NCBI RefSeq assembly: GCF_001039355.2 | Contig: NW_019773659.1 | Span: forward strand, 245,807 to 309,806 | Origin: Lingula anatina | Lineage: Eukaryota; Brachiopoda; Lingulata; Lingulida; Lingulidae | DNA: 64,000 bases | Reading direction: 5' to 3' | Shown here: positions 11,501 to 21,776 of the stretch, piece by piece | Position numbering within the stretch: the first letter of the stretch is position 1 | How the letters are laid out: every line of letters starts with the position of its first letter | Notes under the pieces: model-generated | The model's input: only the letters and a program-made list of their open reading frames with translations | Told to the model about the DNA's origin: nothing | The model's database searches: none | Position numbers and translations under genes: made by a program

Positions 11501-14500
11501 CACCATCAATACATGTTGCACCATTCATGCAAGGGTTAGATGAACATTCATCTATATTTGTTTCACACTGGACACCGGTAAAACCAGCTGGGCAGGTGCA
11601 TATGAATCCATTGACTCTGTCGACACATCCACCTCCATTTTTGCAAGGACCAGAGGCACACTCGTCGATGTTTGTTTCACAACGTTTGCCAGTGAAACCT
11701 GCCGGACAGATGCACGTGTATCCATTTACTGCATCTATGCAAATTCCTTTGGGACATGGGTTCGAGGAACATTCATTTACATTCACACTGCAAGTTAAAC
11801 CGGAAAATCCCGTTATGCATTCACAAACGAATCCATTGATTTTATCTTTGCAGACGGCACCATTTTTGCAAGGCTGGGAGGTACATTCCTCTATATTTGT
11901 TTCACATTGGACACCGGTGAACCCAGCTGGGCAAGAACATTCATATCCATCCGCAGTGTTTGTACATTTACCGCCATTTTGACATGGGGATGTATAGCAC
12001 TCTGGAATGGATGGAAATTGTACCTTAAATATGTGATACTACCATATATCATCTTCGTTTTTGAATCCGTATTTACTTAATAACTAGCTAACTAGGATAT
12101 TGCTGTTACCTTACCAAAAATAAATATATGTATATGATTCTCCTCTGTTAAACTCATAAAAATCTCTTCAAAATCGTTAATTAAGTAAAAAATCTTCATT
12201 TGATATTTATCCACAAAAATCATCTAAAAGCGTTTAAAGAGCCAAAAATATTTTGATTTTGTTTGCACAATAACATAAACTATACCTACGTCTCTTTTCA
12301 CAGTTGCTGCCATGAAAGCCAGCAGGACATTCACACGAATAACCAGTGTTCTCTGCGGAAGTCGCATTCCCCTTCGGTTTAAAGAAAGCGACGATCAGCC
12401 CCGGGATCAAGCTGCCTTTACTCCATTGGCTTCTTTTATTATCAGCCTCCTTGCATTTTCCGCCGTTTTTACAGGGGTTTGAAGAACAGAGCGTTGCTGT
12501 AGATGTTGGTCTTGAAGTTGTACTTACTGTAAAAAGGACAAAATCATTCAATTGATCTCAGATAGGGTGTGCTTTTAGATCACCAGCGAAGCATACCAGA
12601 CCGTGCAAGAACGGTTTTGACACCAAAGGAACAGTCAGGCCTACCGGGATTAAGAGATCGCGTAATCATTATGATTATAGTGATAATAATGCAAACTATA
12701 TCCAGCAGTGAGGACGGAGAACCACTATAATAATGTACCCGATAAGATGTTATGGTGTTGAATTAAGTCGCCATAACTTAACTGAAAATACACCTTAACA
12801 GTATTAGGTATATAATTTGGTCACATACAGTGCAATTAAATTAATCTCATTGGGATCGAATTGTACACGTACACACACTTGTACAACAACTGAGAATGTC
12901 TCGAGACTTTGAAATTTCAATTATTTTACATCCAATTTATAACTTATTTTGAAAATATCGTGACGTAATATAAAGGTAATTGAAAAAATCCCCCTCTGCT
13001 TCAAAGGCGTTTTCCCTTGTGCGTCAACCTTAGCACAACAACGCAGATTCCAAGTAAGTGTACTCACCACATCATCTCCCGAGGTTTTAATCTGCGTTGG
13101 CATTTATGTGTGACAAAGTTTAAGCTTATTTAGATAAAACAAAACAGATCCTAAACTACATCCAGATAAGAAAGCAAAACATATTTACCTGCCCGCTTCT
13201 CGCAAACAAACCGTCGTGATTGCCCACAGTCATCGTCTCGTATGTTTAAGGTGTCGGTTGTTTTTATATACCCACACGTGCTTCTTTTTCCTGAAATCAC
13301 ACGATTTATCTTAGTTTGGGGACACTTTGATAACGTTCAAAATGTTTTTAAATGTAATAAAAATGTTTGTGCGGTCAAATGCTCACAAACTCATTGAAAT
13401 TCTGCTTTTGCTCCAGAGGAAATGGAAAATTTTAAAATTCCAAATGAGAAGAAATATGCTATTTATTTATCTTTTCAAACCAACATTGATCTGTCCGCGG
13501 GGTTACATGTGCAAGTCATGGCCCACAAGGATTAATAAAAGACCCGAGTGGGAAACAAATATATCATTGATGTAATGGAATACTCACTAATCTTACACTT
13601 GTCGTCAGAAATGGCCAGATATCTGTAGTAAGTCCCAGTCACAGAACTGAAAATCAAAAACAAAGAACAAACTTTAAACCAAGACGAATATCATAAATAA
13701 TGAATAATGCAAAAAAGTTTCATTCATGTTATATAATATTGCACAATATAGCCTTTCACTAAGCCGTCGCTACTGTCGCTACTGTACCTTGATACAGCGT
13801 ATGGATCCCCTATGCCTTTAACTGAAATTCGCTGTTAGACGTACACAAGCTTCTCATTTAAGTGGAAAAAAATATATTTATACCAGTCAATATCCCTAAA
13901 GCAACATAACTTGTTAATCAGGCAGTTTAATTGTGTATAGTTACCTGGGTTTACATGTTAATGACGATCTTCTGATCCTGAAACCAACCCACGCTTCTCC
14001 CACGTCCTTTATCATACCGAACAAAAAATTCTTCTCGTCACTACTGTCAGCCACGGCGAGGGATCCCCCATAACGCTGGCAGGCTTTCTGAGCCTCTTCC
14101 CATGTCTGTCTGCTGCAGAGTAGTCTATAGAAAGAGCGAGGATTGCCTCTTGGATGCCCAACCCACTGGGAGTTTGAACATAAACCTGACGAAGAGATAA
14201 CTGGCTATTGTCTTGCCTTTGTGTGTGTGTGTGTGTGTGTGTGTACCTGAAATCTGCTCATAGGCCTACATGTGCATGTGAAATAAAGGTAATATTCTCC
14301 TTTTTTCTTTTGGATTTGCTTTTTTTCATATGAAAAGCCAAGTGACGACAAAGGAATGTAGATCTTTTGTTTATAGAATGGTGTGTATTTTAATTTATGG
14401 AAGCGATAGAGTGTTCGTGGAACCAGTAACCCATTTTTTTCCGAGTTGCCTCTTTAATTTCCTGTAAACATGCACAAGCAACACTTCCCCAACACCTATA

Positions 14501-14941
14501 GTAAATATATTTTCTAAAGTCTCTTTTTGAATGTCTAGAGAAGGTACATCATACGTGTCACACATAAAAACAAGTCCGATACGAAGTAATGTGTATTACA
14601 TGTACGTGTAGCAAAACATATATCATAAGGTATTTTAGACCATTATGTGCTATTACCCAATAACTGTATATTTCTTGGTTTTGTCAACAAAATACTGTGC
14701 GACACTTGGCCACAAGTTTCCAAAATAGTAACTGATAACTTGTTAAATTGCCACTGACGACAGTGGACTACTAGACTGTTTCTTTTCAGATCGCTTAGTT
14801 ATAAAAAAAACAATGTACAGGTACGAGGAATGTATATATAGAAATATGAACGCTACCTTGTGAAAATCTGCCGTTACCCCATATAGCAAGGGAAATCGGA
14901 CAGAAAATTGTAAAAACCAAAAGCTTTACAAGTATTTCCAT
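8579..14941 (-). CDS. gene A: secreted C-type lectin / multi-EGF protein (907 aa model)
   Basis: Eight exons on the minus strand: 14857-14941 (signal peptide, start [10 protein letters not shown]), 13945-14185, 13588-13646 and 13189-13290 (together one C-type lectin domain, ending RRFVCEKR), 12290-12526 (one EGF), 10706-12001 (11 EGF repeats, mostly calcium-binding type NxDEC...C), 10065-10160 (a four-cysteine linker) and 8579-9186 (five EGF). The lengths sum to 2724 nt, an open frame with every junction in phase. The start ATG was chosen because it opens a hydrophobic leader; the upstream TTG in frame is not used. The lectin domain lacks EPN/QPD and WND motifs, so calcium-dependent sugar binding is doubtful. 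No membrane segment is seen, so the product is probably secreted. Compared with gene B it lacks the sushi exon and has half the EGF array. A small deletion at the 3' end changes the last residues. Roles in adhesion or innate recognition are inference only. Confidence 0.85.
10282..10416. repeat. ~135-bp foldback element in gene A intron
   Basis: Imperfect terminal inverted repeats: GGAGACCCCGTCGACCC at one end and AAGGTCGAAACGTCTTCATC at the other. The homologous element lies at 48201-48337 in the matching intron of gene B. It contains a CGAAACG core like those in small hammerhead-related repeats, but not a complete ribozyme. Confidence 0.55.
14221..14244. repeat. (GT)n microsatellite
   Basis: Twelve GT units in the first intron of gene A. 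Confidence 0.95.
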
Positions 14942-15581
14942 CCCTGATGTCTTCTGTTCCCTTGGTTCATCGGGCAAGTGAGCTATCTCTCTAGGTGTCT
15001 TCAAAATCTAAGGTGTGTTTCCATGTAGCAAAAAATGACGTACCTGTCTTTGACCTTATTTGATATCCACCAACAAATGTTTAATCCTTTATTTCTAATT
15101 AACATAAAGCTTAACCAAAATTACTATTTGAAATAGAATACTATTTATCTGATATCGGGCAGTGGATTTTTTTGTCCTGAGGCGAACCAGGATCGCACTA
15201 AGAACAGCCTACTTTGCATGTCTGTGAGGGGAACTAGATGTGGACCAAAGCGTGTACACGATAATGGCGTAGGTGTGACCGTGGCATCGTCCAACTGTTA
15301 TGAAAAGAAGGCAAGTTGTTAAATATTACGTACGTCTCGATTTATTGAGGCAGGATTCCATAAATTTCTTGATATAAAATTGGATTGCGAAATCAGCATT
15401 TTCCTACATTTTATTATTATTTTTTTTAATTTCCTAATACAGTATTTCCTTCATTATATTATCAGCTAAACTCTTTCTTGTTATTTATTCATAATAACAA
15501 TGTAAACGTATATTTTAGATCAGTTATTTTATGTTGCTCCATCCGAACAGAATTTAGCGCCTTCTTTTGCTGACATCATGA

Positions 15582-15783
15582 CAATGCCTACTTTGCCTTT
15601 AACAATTGAACTACGGCCACAAAGTCGTTTTAACCGCTTGAGTTTGCAAAATTTTCCCCTATCAAATTAAATCCAGGTGCGCTTTACAATCTCTGATGGC
15701 AATGCCTACTTTGCCTTTAACAATTGAACTACGGCCACAAAGTCGTTTTAACCGCTTGAGTTTGCAAAATTTTTGCCTATCAA
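15582..15783. repeat. ~84-bp sequence duplicated in tandem, period 118
   Basis: CAATGCCTACTTTGCCTTTA through AGTTTGCAAAATTTT occurs at 15582-15665 and again at 15700-15783, nearly identical. A related copy lies inverted near 40255-40340, upstream of gene B, so part of this unit predates the A/B duplication. Confidence 0.85.
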
Positions 15784-16435
15784 GAAACAAGAAAGGGATA
15801 CACCACGAAGCTTATATTATGTCGAAGTTATTCGATGAACTAAATTTTCTAAAAAATAAAAAATAAAAAAACGCCTTTCACTTGAAAGCGACCGTGAAAC
15901 TGTTAGAGGCTCAAAGGAGGCATGATGTTAGCAAAGACTACAGAAAGGATGTTCCCGCGCTGATAGCCCTGATAACGCTACTGACATCGGCGCTTACCGA
16001 TGTTTTTTCCCAGCCAGCAAGTAATATATAACTCAATTAAGGAACACCTGAACTGACTGCTGTCACGTTCTGTACTCATGCAGTTAAAATCCTACAAAAA
16101 CCTGTTTTTTTTTTGTAAATCTCGCAGATTTCTACCGCAAAACCTGCTGTATTTATCAGAAAACGAGCCTTCGGCATGTTTTTCTTTTTTACTTTGTCAT
16201 AAAATCTAAAAACCATATCCCAGCTTCACTTGCGTTGTTGTTGTTTTATTTTTTTTAATATTAAAACAAGTCTATGTACTTGGTGCTATCCTCTGAAAAG
16301 ACAACTCTGATAAGTGCGCACCGATTTAATATTATCCTCTGGAGAGCCAAAAACCAAAGCGAGAGGGCCTAATAGAGCAAAAACGATGTTTTTGTATCGT
16401 GAAATCCTTACTCACAAACAAAAAAATCGGTACCC

Positions 16436-16458
16436 TAGTCTTAAAGTGACCTTATAAA

Positions 16459-16492
<34 letters not shown>

Positions 16493-16509
16493 TTTATAAG
16501 GTCACTTTA

Positions 16510-16551
<42 letters not shown>
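16436..16551. repeat. palindrome around a (TA)n tract plus second (TA)n tract
   Basis: TAGTCTTAAAGTGACC and TTATAAACCAAT form a left arm that reappears inverted after a (TA)n spacer, followed by another (TA)n run to 16551. The related single-copy sequence at about 29255-29290 runs straight from TAAACCAATAT into CACTGC, showing that the inverted arm and TA runs were inserted here. Confidence 0.85.
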
Positions 16552-16553
<2 letters not shown>

Positions 16554-17782
16554 TGCTTAACACGTGTGTTTTTCCCCAATAGCTGATTATCAAATTGCTC
16601 AAAAATTAAAGTAATGCTATGTTTTTTTATATGGTGCAATTTATATAGAGATAAATGTTAAACTAAACCGATATGTGGATGCGAGAAGTTTTTTGTGCCA
16701 TTGATGAGAGGGTAAATGCTGCCATACACTTAGTGCTATCCTCTTAGTAAACGATTTTGCGGAGTCCACACTGATTTAGTTTCATGAGTGTCATCCTCCG
16801 GAGACCCAGAAATTACTGCCAAAGGGCGAAAAAAATCAGCAAAAGCGATGCTGCATAAGTAATTAAAAAGGCAGCGCTGAGAATTAACATCTGCACACTG
16901 GACAACAGAAGTGTCACCCCTACTGTACCAATACTTTGGGGGAGATAAATGACTGTGGAATGATATGCTCCTGGTATCATTTTATTAACATCAAATTTCA
17001 AAAAAAAAAAAAAAAAAATGTAGGCCAGGCATTATAACTACTCAAGATCTGCCTACATTGATTATTGATTCCTTGATTAGTATTTGATTACTCTGATTCA
17101 GGGGGTGACACTTTTATTGCCTCAGTGTATAAAGCAAAATACAGGTAGTCTTTCTTCGCGCTGAGAAATATTAAAGAGTTGGTTCTCATGCCATCTGTAT
17201 AATACAAACAACTGAGAATACTACTAATCCTCCATAGGGCCACCACATACCTCACCCCCACCCCCGTCGTAATTCTCCTGAAGTTTTATGTTTATGCATT
17301 TGCATTTGCGCCGTTTTTGTCGACCTTCCATAATTTTCTAAAATATGTTCGTTTTTCTAAATCAAAAGTGTCAGATTGCTGAAAAGGCAAAATGGAAGTG
17401 TTAAAAAATTATTATATTATTCATTGTCTACCTTTTTACGTCTATGCATCGTTTTATTTGCCCTCAGTGTAATAATGGGAAAACATACAGCTTTTTGCTG
17501 TGACTTAATTAAATCCTAAGGGTAAGGGTGAAACACCCAATCGTAGAACGAGCAACTTATCGTCATACACCCCTAGACAGAGATCATAGGCCATCATCAG
17601 TGAAAGGAAATGCTGTGAAATGTTGATAGAGCTATCGCTAATTGAACTGGTTGGTGTCAGCAATGTTATCAAAGCTGATGAGTATAAATACCAACGATGA
17701 ACTGCTCTCTCTCTTTAATCCATGCATTAGCTTACCGTCTGTATATACTAGGATAAAGAAATAAAAATAATGCATTTTGCAG
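16552..17782. other. upstream flank of gene A with serpin-intron homology
   Basis: No intact gene. About 16690-16830 matches dispersed copies near 29080-29180 and, inverted, 39770-39900. About 17565-17680 matches the last intron of the serpin gene (around 32510-32620) and, inverted, 39340-39430. It is the decayed 3' end of a serpin copy running into the pseudo-exon that follows. Confidence 0.6.
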
Positions 17783-17945
17783 GAACCGAGGGAGGAGCAG
17801 CAACAGCCACGGGAGGTCCGTCTGCAATGAAGCCTGTGGAATTCAAAGCATACCATCCTTATAAATGTTCATGGTACGGGAAAATAACACTGATACCATT
17901 CACTTTCTGGGGCACCAGGGAAGACTATTATAGTTCTGAGATTTA
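17783..17945 (+). pseudogene. serpin last-exon relic
   Basis: A retained acceptor (TTTTGCAG) is followed by GTEGGAATATGG and MKPVEFKAYHPY, matching the reactive-loop hinge and following strand of the serpin at 30763-33013. The frame then shifts after HPY, and a stretch for the FMGRLHE region is missing. Only the 3' end survives; no first or second exon was found upstream. Homology to the serpin's downstream flank continues to about 18460, where the LINE interrupts it. Confidence 0.8.
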
Positions 17946-18490
17946 ATTAGCAGCAATACGGTTGTTCCATTTTTTTCTTTGTCTGTAGACAGTGTATTTG
18001 GCAGTGTGATAAGGTTTTTATAGTCCATATTGTTATTCATCTGAACTGTATGTATTTCGAGGCATATGGTTATAGTTGCAAAATGTATTTGTTGCGAACT
18101 TGCCTAAATCAATCATGTACATTGCAAAATTTATTAAGAGTCCTTGGTCCCTGGTCCCAAGAGGGCATTCAGTGATTTCTGTCAACGAATTGAATTATGT
18201 TATATTCTCATCGTCCAATAAAAATGAAATATAAATTATTTACTTCACTTTAAAGACATTAGGACGCCTGCCGATTTTTAACCCATTTTTAAGAAGACTT
18301 CCTAACGGCCATGAGTTCCAGTTGCTATTATGAGCTCCAGCAAAATAATTATGATGTTTTCTCCATGATAATTTTAAGGCATTAGAAGAAAGCTACATTT
18401 CAAGCAATGCACTGTTGTTTAAATTTACGAAGTCGAGTTATTACAACGTATATGGATAGCTAAAGGTGTTGGGGGTGGTCGGCTCATGCN

Positions 18491-19073
18491 CCTTTGCTTT
18501 CTCCGCATCGTTTGTTGTAAGTTGCCCATTTTCTTTGAGTACAGGCTTTTCAGATGTTTCTTTAGCTTTGCCAGTGCTAGTTAGCCTTTTAAACATGTCC
18601 CAGAAGGTTTTGTCCATTTTTCTTTCATTTAGCATAGAGGTAGCGGTTTCCCAAGCTTTTTGTTTTTCTTTTTTGATGGCTTCTTTGACCCGTTTTGTCA
18701 TATAGTTGTACATGATTTTATAGAAAGGGCCTTCTTTCTTTTGAGCCAGTCGTCTTAGTTTTCTTTTCAGTTTTATAAGCTTAAGGGTGTCCTCGCTTAC
18801 TCTCCATACATTTTCTCGTATCTTTGTTTTTGGGCATGCGGTTTCAAGTGCATTCATTAGTGTCTCGGTCACATTCTCACAGGCTTCGTCTATTCCAGTG
18901 GTGGTAGGTGTGACTGCGTCGCTATTTAGGTTTTTAGAAATTAGATGGTCAAACAGTGGTTGGTTTATTTTTCTTGTATTCCGTCGTAAGACGGTTGGTG
19001 CTCTTGCTATTCGATTGTTCTGTATGATTTTTACGTGTAGAGGTAGATGGTCGCTACCGACGTCTTCACTGAT
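18491..19073 (-). pseudogene. LINE ORF2 fragment (end of APE endonuclease + linker)
   Basis: The minus frame includes VGSDHLPLHVKI, which fits the SDH-x-P motif near the C-terminus of AP-type endonucleases of non-LTR retrotransposons. A long basic linker follows (LKLKRKLRRLAQKK-like) and leads to TFWDMFKRLT and KPVLKENGQLTTNDAEKA, typical of the segment before the RT domain. A TAA lies just upstream of the SDH segment (19074-19076), so most of the endonuclease is missing or out of frame. The N at 18490 cuts off the RT. Residues read across the N are not meaningful. Confidence 0.75.
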
Positions 19074-19618
19074 TTAGCAGGTTGCCCTCTGGTTTCTAAA
19101 TAGTCTCGGGCGTCCGTTGATTGGTCGACACTCATGGTCTTTTCTGATTGGATGAAATTCATTTGGAGATTAGGATTTGAGGTGTGAGGTTATCCCCTCG
19201 TCATCGGGGGTGGTATCGATATTAGGGGAGCCTCTGTTGCTTTGTTTTCGGCCAAAGGGCTTGTTATTTTCATCCTAATAGCTTGTAGCTTTTAATAAGG
19301 TTTGAGATAGACGGTACAGCAGATGTGTTACTTTTTCTTTTGGTTAATAAGACCCAGGTTGTGTTAAAGCCGGGAGAGTTTTCTCCGACTTGTTTATCTT
19401 CAAACTTTTCTTATATATGAGCTTTACTTGGGCTTCACGCTTCTCTGATGGTTTTTTTTTCAAAGTATAGAGAGGGTTTATCGCCCATGGGAGGGGACAA
19501 AAGAGTGCTTTTATTTGCTGGTTGTTTATTTGTTTCTTAGTATGAACATTTTGGTATAGCTTTTCCTGAGCATGTGTGTAGCCCTGAAAAGGGCTGTTTT
19601 TAATTTAGTGTTGCTCGT

Positions 19619-20263
19619 TCATTTGAGGCGTTTCAGGGTGGCAGCTGTGCGGCGTTTTGCTTTCGTGGATGTGACGATCTTTTTCTTTTTGGATTTCATC
19701 GTAAGGAGTAGGGTGCGGACCTGTTCCAGTAGATCTGGGTTGGTGTTGGGAGTCGGTTGTGGGCTTGCGTTTATTTCGTACGTCCCGTGTATCTTAAAGA
19801 AATCCTCTGCCTTGGATTCGCGGGCTAGGGCCTCTTCATGGTTCTCTTTGGCTTTCTTCAAGAAGTCATCTATGTGAAGTTCGATGGTGTGTCTGATTGC
19901 TTCTGATGCCTTGTCCTGGATTTCGATCAGTTGTGAGGTGAGAGCTTCGTGGCCAGGGCATCCTTTAAAGTCTACCCTGGCCCTGACTTTGTGCGCTCCC
20001 CTTTCAAGTTGTTGGTTGATGTGGTTCGCCCATTCTGTGCAGCCCGTGGTGTACTGCTTGGTTTCCCTCACCTCCTCGTAGTGCGGGTTGCTAGAGGCGC
20101 GTGGGGAACTCAGCGGTGCGGGGCGCTTGGGAATTCTGCTCTTAGGTGGGCCCGTTCTGTGCCATTTTTGCGAATCCCGTTGTCTAGGTTTCGGCCACTG
20201 GAGGTTTTCTCTGCTGTGTTTGAAGTTGTTGTGGTTGTAGTTTTTCCTGCTCTCTGGATACAT
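19619..20263 (-). CDS. LINE ORF1-like protein (214 aa)
   Basis: An open frame with an ATG start at 20263, upstream of the ORF2 fragment on the same strand. It is basic, with a proline/arginine-rich N-terminal part (PKPRQRD, PPKSRIPKRP). A helical middle (LTSQLIEIQDKASEAIRHT) is followed by a lysine-rich end (KSKKKKIVTSTKAKRR). No zinc knuckle (CX2CX4HX4C) is present. Position and composition fit the RNA-binding ORF1 of a non-LTR retrotransposon. I cannot assign a clade. It may still be intact, while the element as a whole is dead. Confidence 0.6.
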   Translation of the reverse strand: MYPESRKNYNHNNFKHSRENLQWPKPRQRDSQKWHRTGPPKSRIPKRPAPLSSPRASSNPHYEEVRETKQYTTGCTEWANHINQQLERGAHKVRARVDFKGCPGHEALTSQLIEIQDKASEAIRHTIELHIDDFLKKAKENHEEALARESKAEDFFKIHGTYEINASPQPTPNTNPDLLEQVRTLLLTMKSKKKKIVTSTKAKRRTAATLKRLK

Positions 20264-20433
20264 ATTGAGTGATTGCTGTGAAGACAGACTTATGCTCGAC
20301 GTGTTGGGGGTGGTCGGCTCATGCCCTAGTTAGATTCCACTTTACCAAAATAACACGATTCAGAGCTGGGCCTCTGAGGACGTGTATTTTGACAGCGCCC
20401 CTTGCATAGTTGAGAGCGACTTTTTGAGTGTGT

Positions 20434-20783
20434 AAGGCTTCTCGCCTTTATTATGAGGAAAGATCGTCTCTGATAGGAAGGTAGGTGTCTCACCTACATA
20501 GTATGAGATTTATAGATACCGATCTACTTAGGGTGCCCTGACAAGGGCATTTCGTGATTGGCACGATCGAGGCGTCTCGCCTTTCCGGGGGAGGGGGAAG
20601 GGTGGACTGGTTGCAGAAAGCGCTTTTCGGTCAACAAGTGACCTTCATCAGCTGCAGAGTCCGAGATAAAAAAAAAGAAAATTTAGGGACGTAGGGGCTG
20701 GTAAGCAAAGGTGTCTCGCCTTTGTTTAGTAAGTTTTCATCAATGGTGTCTCGCCATTGTGAATGATACGAGCCATCTCGGCT
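20434..20783 (-). repeat. six short hairpins with a shared GAGAN loop and different stems
   Basis: On the minus strand, six small dyads share the loop core GAGAC or GAGA(A/T) but differ in stem: 20434-20448 AAGGC/GCCTT, 20481-20497 GTAGGT/ACCTAC, 20570-20582 AGGC/GCCT, 20706-20724 CAAAGG/CCTTTG, 20741-20759 CAATGG/CCATTG, 20771-20783 AGCC/GGCT. The last sits inside an outer stem ATGATAC/GTATCAT. Stems change on both sides together while the loop stays, as expected if RNA structure is conserved. A seventh hairpin of another type, TGCCCT(GACA)AGGGCA, lies at about 20534-20549. Confidence 0.75.
20604..20662 (-). ncRNA. candidate type I hammerhead ribozyme
   Basis: Minus strand, in order: stem I strand GGACT-C-TGCAG, core CTGATGA (20645-20651), an extra A, stem II GGTCA/TGACC, core GAAA (20625-20628), palindromic AGCGCT as minimal stem III, UU as the cleavage dinucleotide, then CTGCA-ACC-AGTCC closing stem I with an internal loop. 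Predicted cleavage is 5' of CTGCA. The palindromic stem III suggests activity as a dimer, as known for small hammerheads in Penelope-type elements and retrozymes. The extra base between CTGATGA and stem II, and U rather than C at the cleavage position, are deviations. Confidence 0.6.
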
Positions 20784-20989
20784 TTTAAGTATCATGCTTT
20801 GTTTAAAGGTAGTAGTATAGCTACGATGTTGAATGGAAAAGTAAGAAAAAATAACATATTTGGCCCAAACAGGTTGCTGTTTCAGCTTTATTTTATGTTC
20901 TTGGAGAAGTTCTCTATCATAAAAGAAACGCAATAATGGGTACCTGTTACATGTATTTTTAACTTATTAAAACAAGTTTGCTGAAGATT

Positions 20990-21390
20990 ATGTCTTAAAC
21001 TTGTGCATTTCAATCTGAAAAGCGGGAACAAATTGTATATTGAACAACTTCCTCAAAACCAACATTGGAATTAAACATTTAGCATGGTTTTGATCTTTGG
21101 AACCTCTTAGGGTGAGTTGTTTGTAACCACGTGCCTCGCAAAATTCCATTGCGTTGTGACTATAGTCTAATTGATATGTAGGGGAAGGCTTTTTGATACC
21201 AGCTCAGCCTATAATTTTGTTTTTGCATAAATTGTGCAACCCAAATCTGTCGCTCAGCACGCACATTCCAGTATGTGTGCTATTTAAGCTTGCCTCAATA
21301 AATGAACAAACTAACGACTAAGACTGCCCTGACAGGACAAATAAATCAGCAGATTGATAAAACAATGCAGAATAACAAACGCCACAGCAC
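20990..21390 (-). pseudogene. NAT8-like pseudogene
   Basis: The minus strand matches the intact NAT8-like gene at 34494-35210 from its stop region (ACTTGTGCATTTCAATCTGA, near 20998) to its N-terminal third, with internal deletions and several frame breaks. The acetyl-CoA motif segment is largely gone. The downstream flank (20811-20985) also matches the flank at 34345-34495, so this is the NAT8 half of a decayed serpin + NAT8 cassette. Confidence 0.8.
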
Positions 21391-21593
21391 GACATAAGCA
21401 TTGACATTTGATCAATATTTCAAGGTCAGATGAGCCAAACATTTGTATTTTTTCTGTGGAAAATTGATTTATTTTCTATTTTTAATTATTTATTTATTTG
21501 AACGTCTGGTTTGCATTAAATGCATTTAATCCAATATTGTGACATTGCAATGAGAAATATAAACGCCGATTTTTCATATTTTCGGGAAAATTT

Positions 21594-21599
21594 TTTATT
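21594..21599 (-). terminator. poly(A) signal of gene C
   Basis: Minus-strand AATAAA about 180 bases past the gene C stop. The same position is conserved downstream of gene D (25296-25301). Confidence 0.6.
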
Positions 21600-21776
21600 G
21601 TTGTAAATCACAACAAAGACAGATGCATTACTGATTTTAGATACAGGAAAACCCTCATTTTCGGTATCGATGATAATAAAAGGTTACAATAAACTTAATG
21701 TAATCTGTCTTACGTTACTGCCTGCATGGCTACATAGTTGACAAATTCTCAAACTGATGCCATACAAAAAAGTATG

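Larger units (their letters stand above)
18468..20803 (-). mobile_element. defective non-LTR retrotransposon with 7-bp target duplication
   Basis: TAAAGGT flanks the insertion at 18461-18467 and 20804-20810. The related uninterrupted sequence downstream of the serpin (around 34335-34350, GATAGCTTTAGGTAATAGTA) gives the empty site. Read on the minus strand: a 5' region of about 540 bp with hairpins and a hammerhead-like motif, ORF1, then a short ORF2 fragment holding the end of an endonuclease and the linker before reverse transcriptase. The RT is absent, and an N at 18490 marks a join there. GTTGGGGGTGGTCGGCTCAT occurs both at the element's 3' end (18468) and in the 5' region (20301). Confidence 0.8.

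Noticed and set aside
11029-11982. Plus-strand ORFs rich in His/Pro/Ser over the gene A EGF array (and minus-strand ones at 45396-47594 over gene B)
   Set aside because: Antisense shadows of the EGF repeats; their apparent repeat structure comes from the EGF periodicity.
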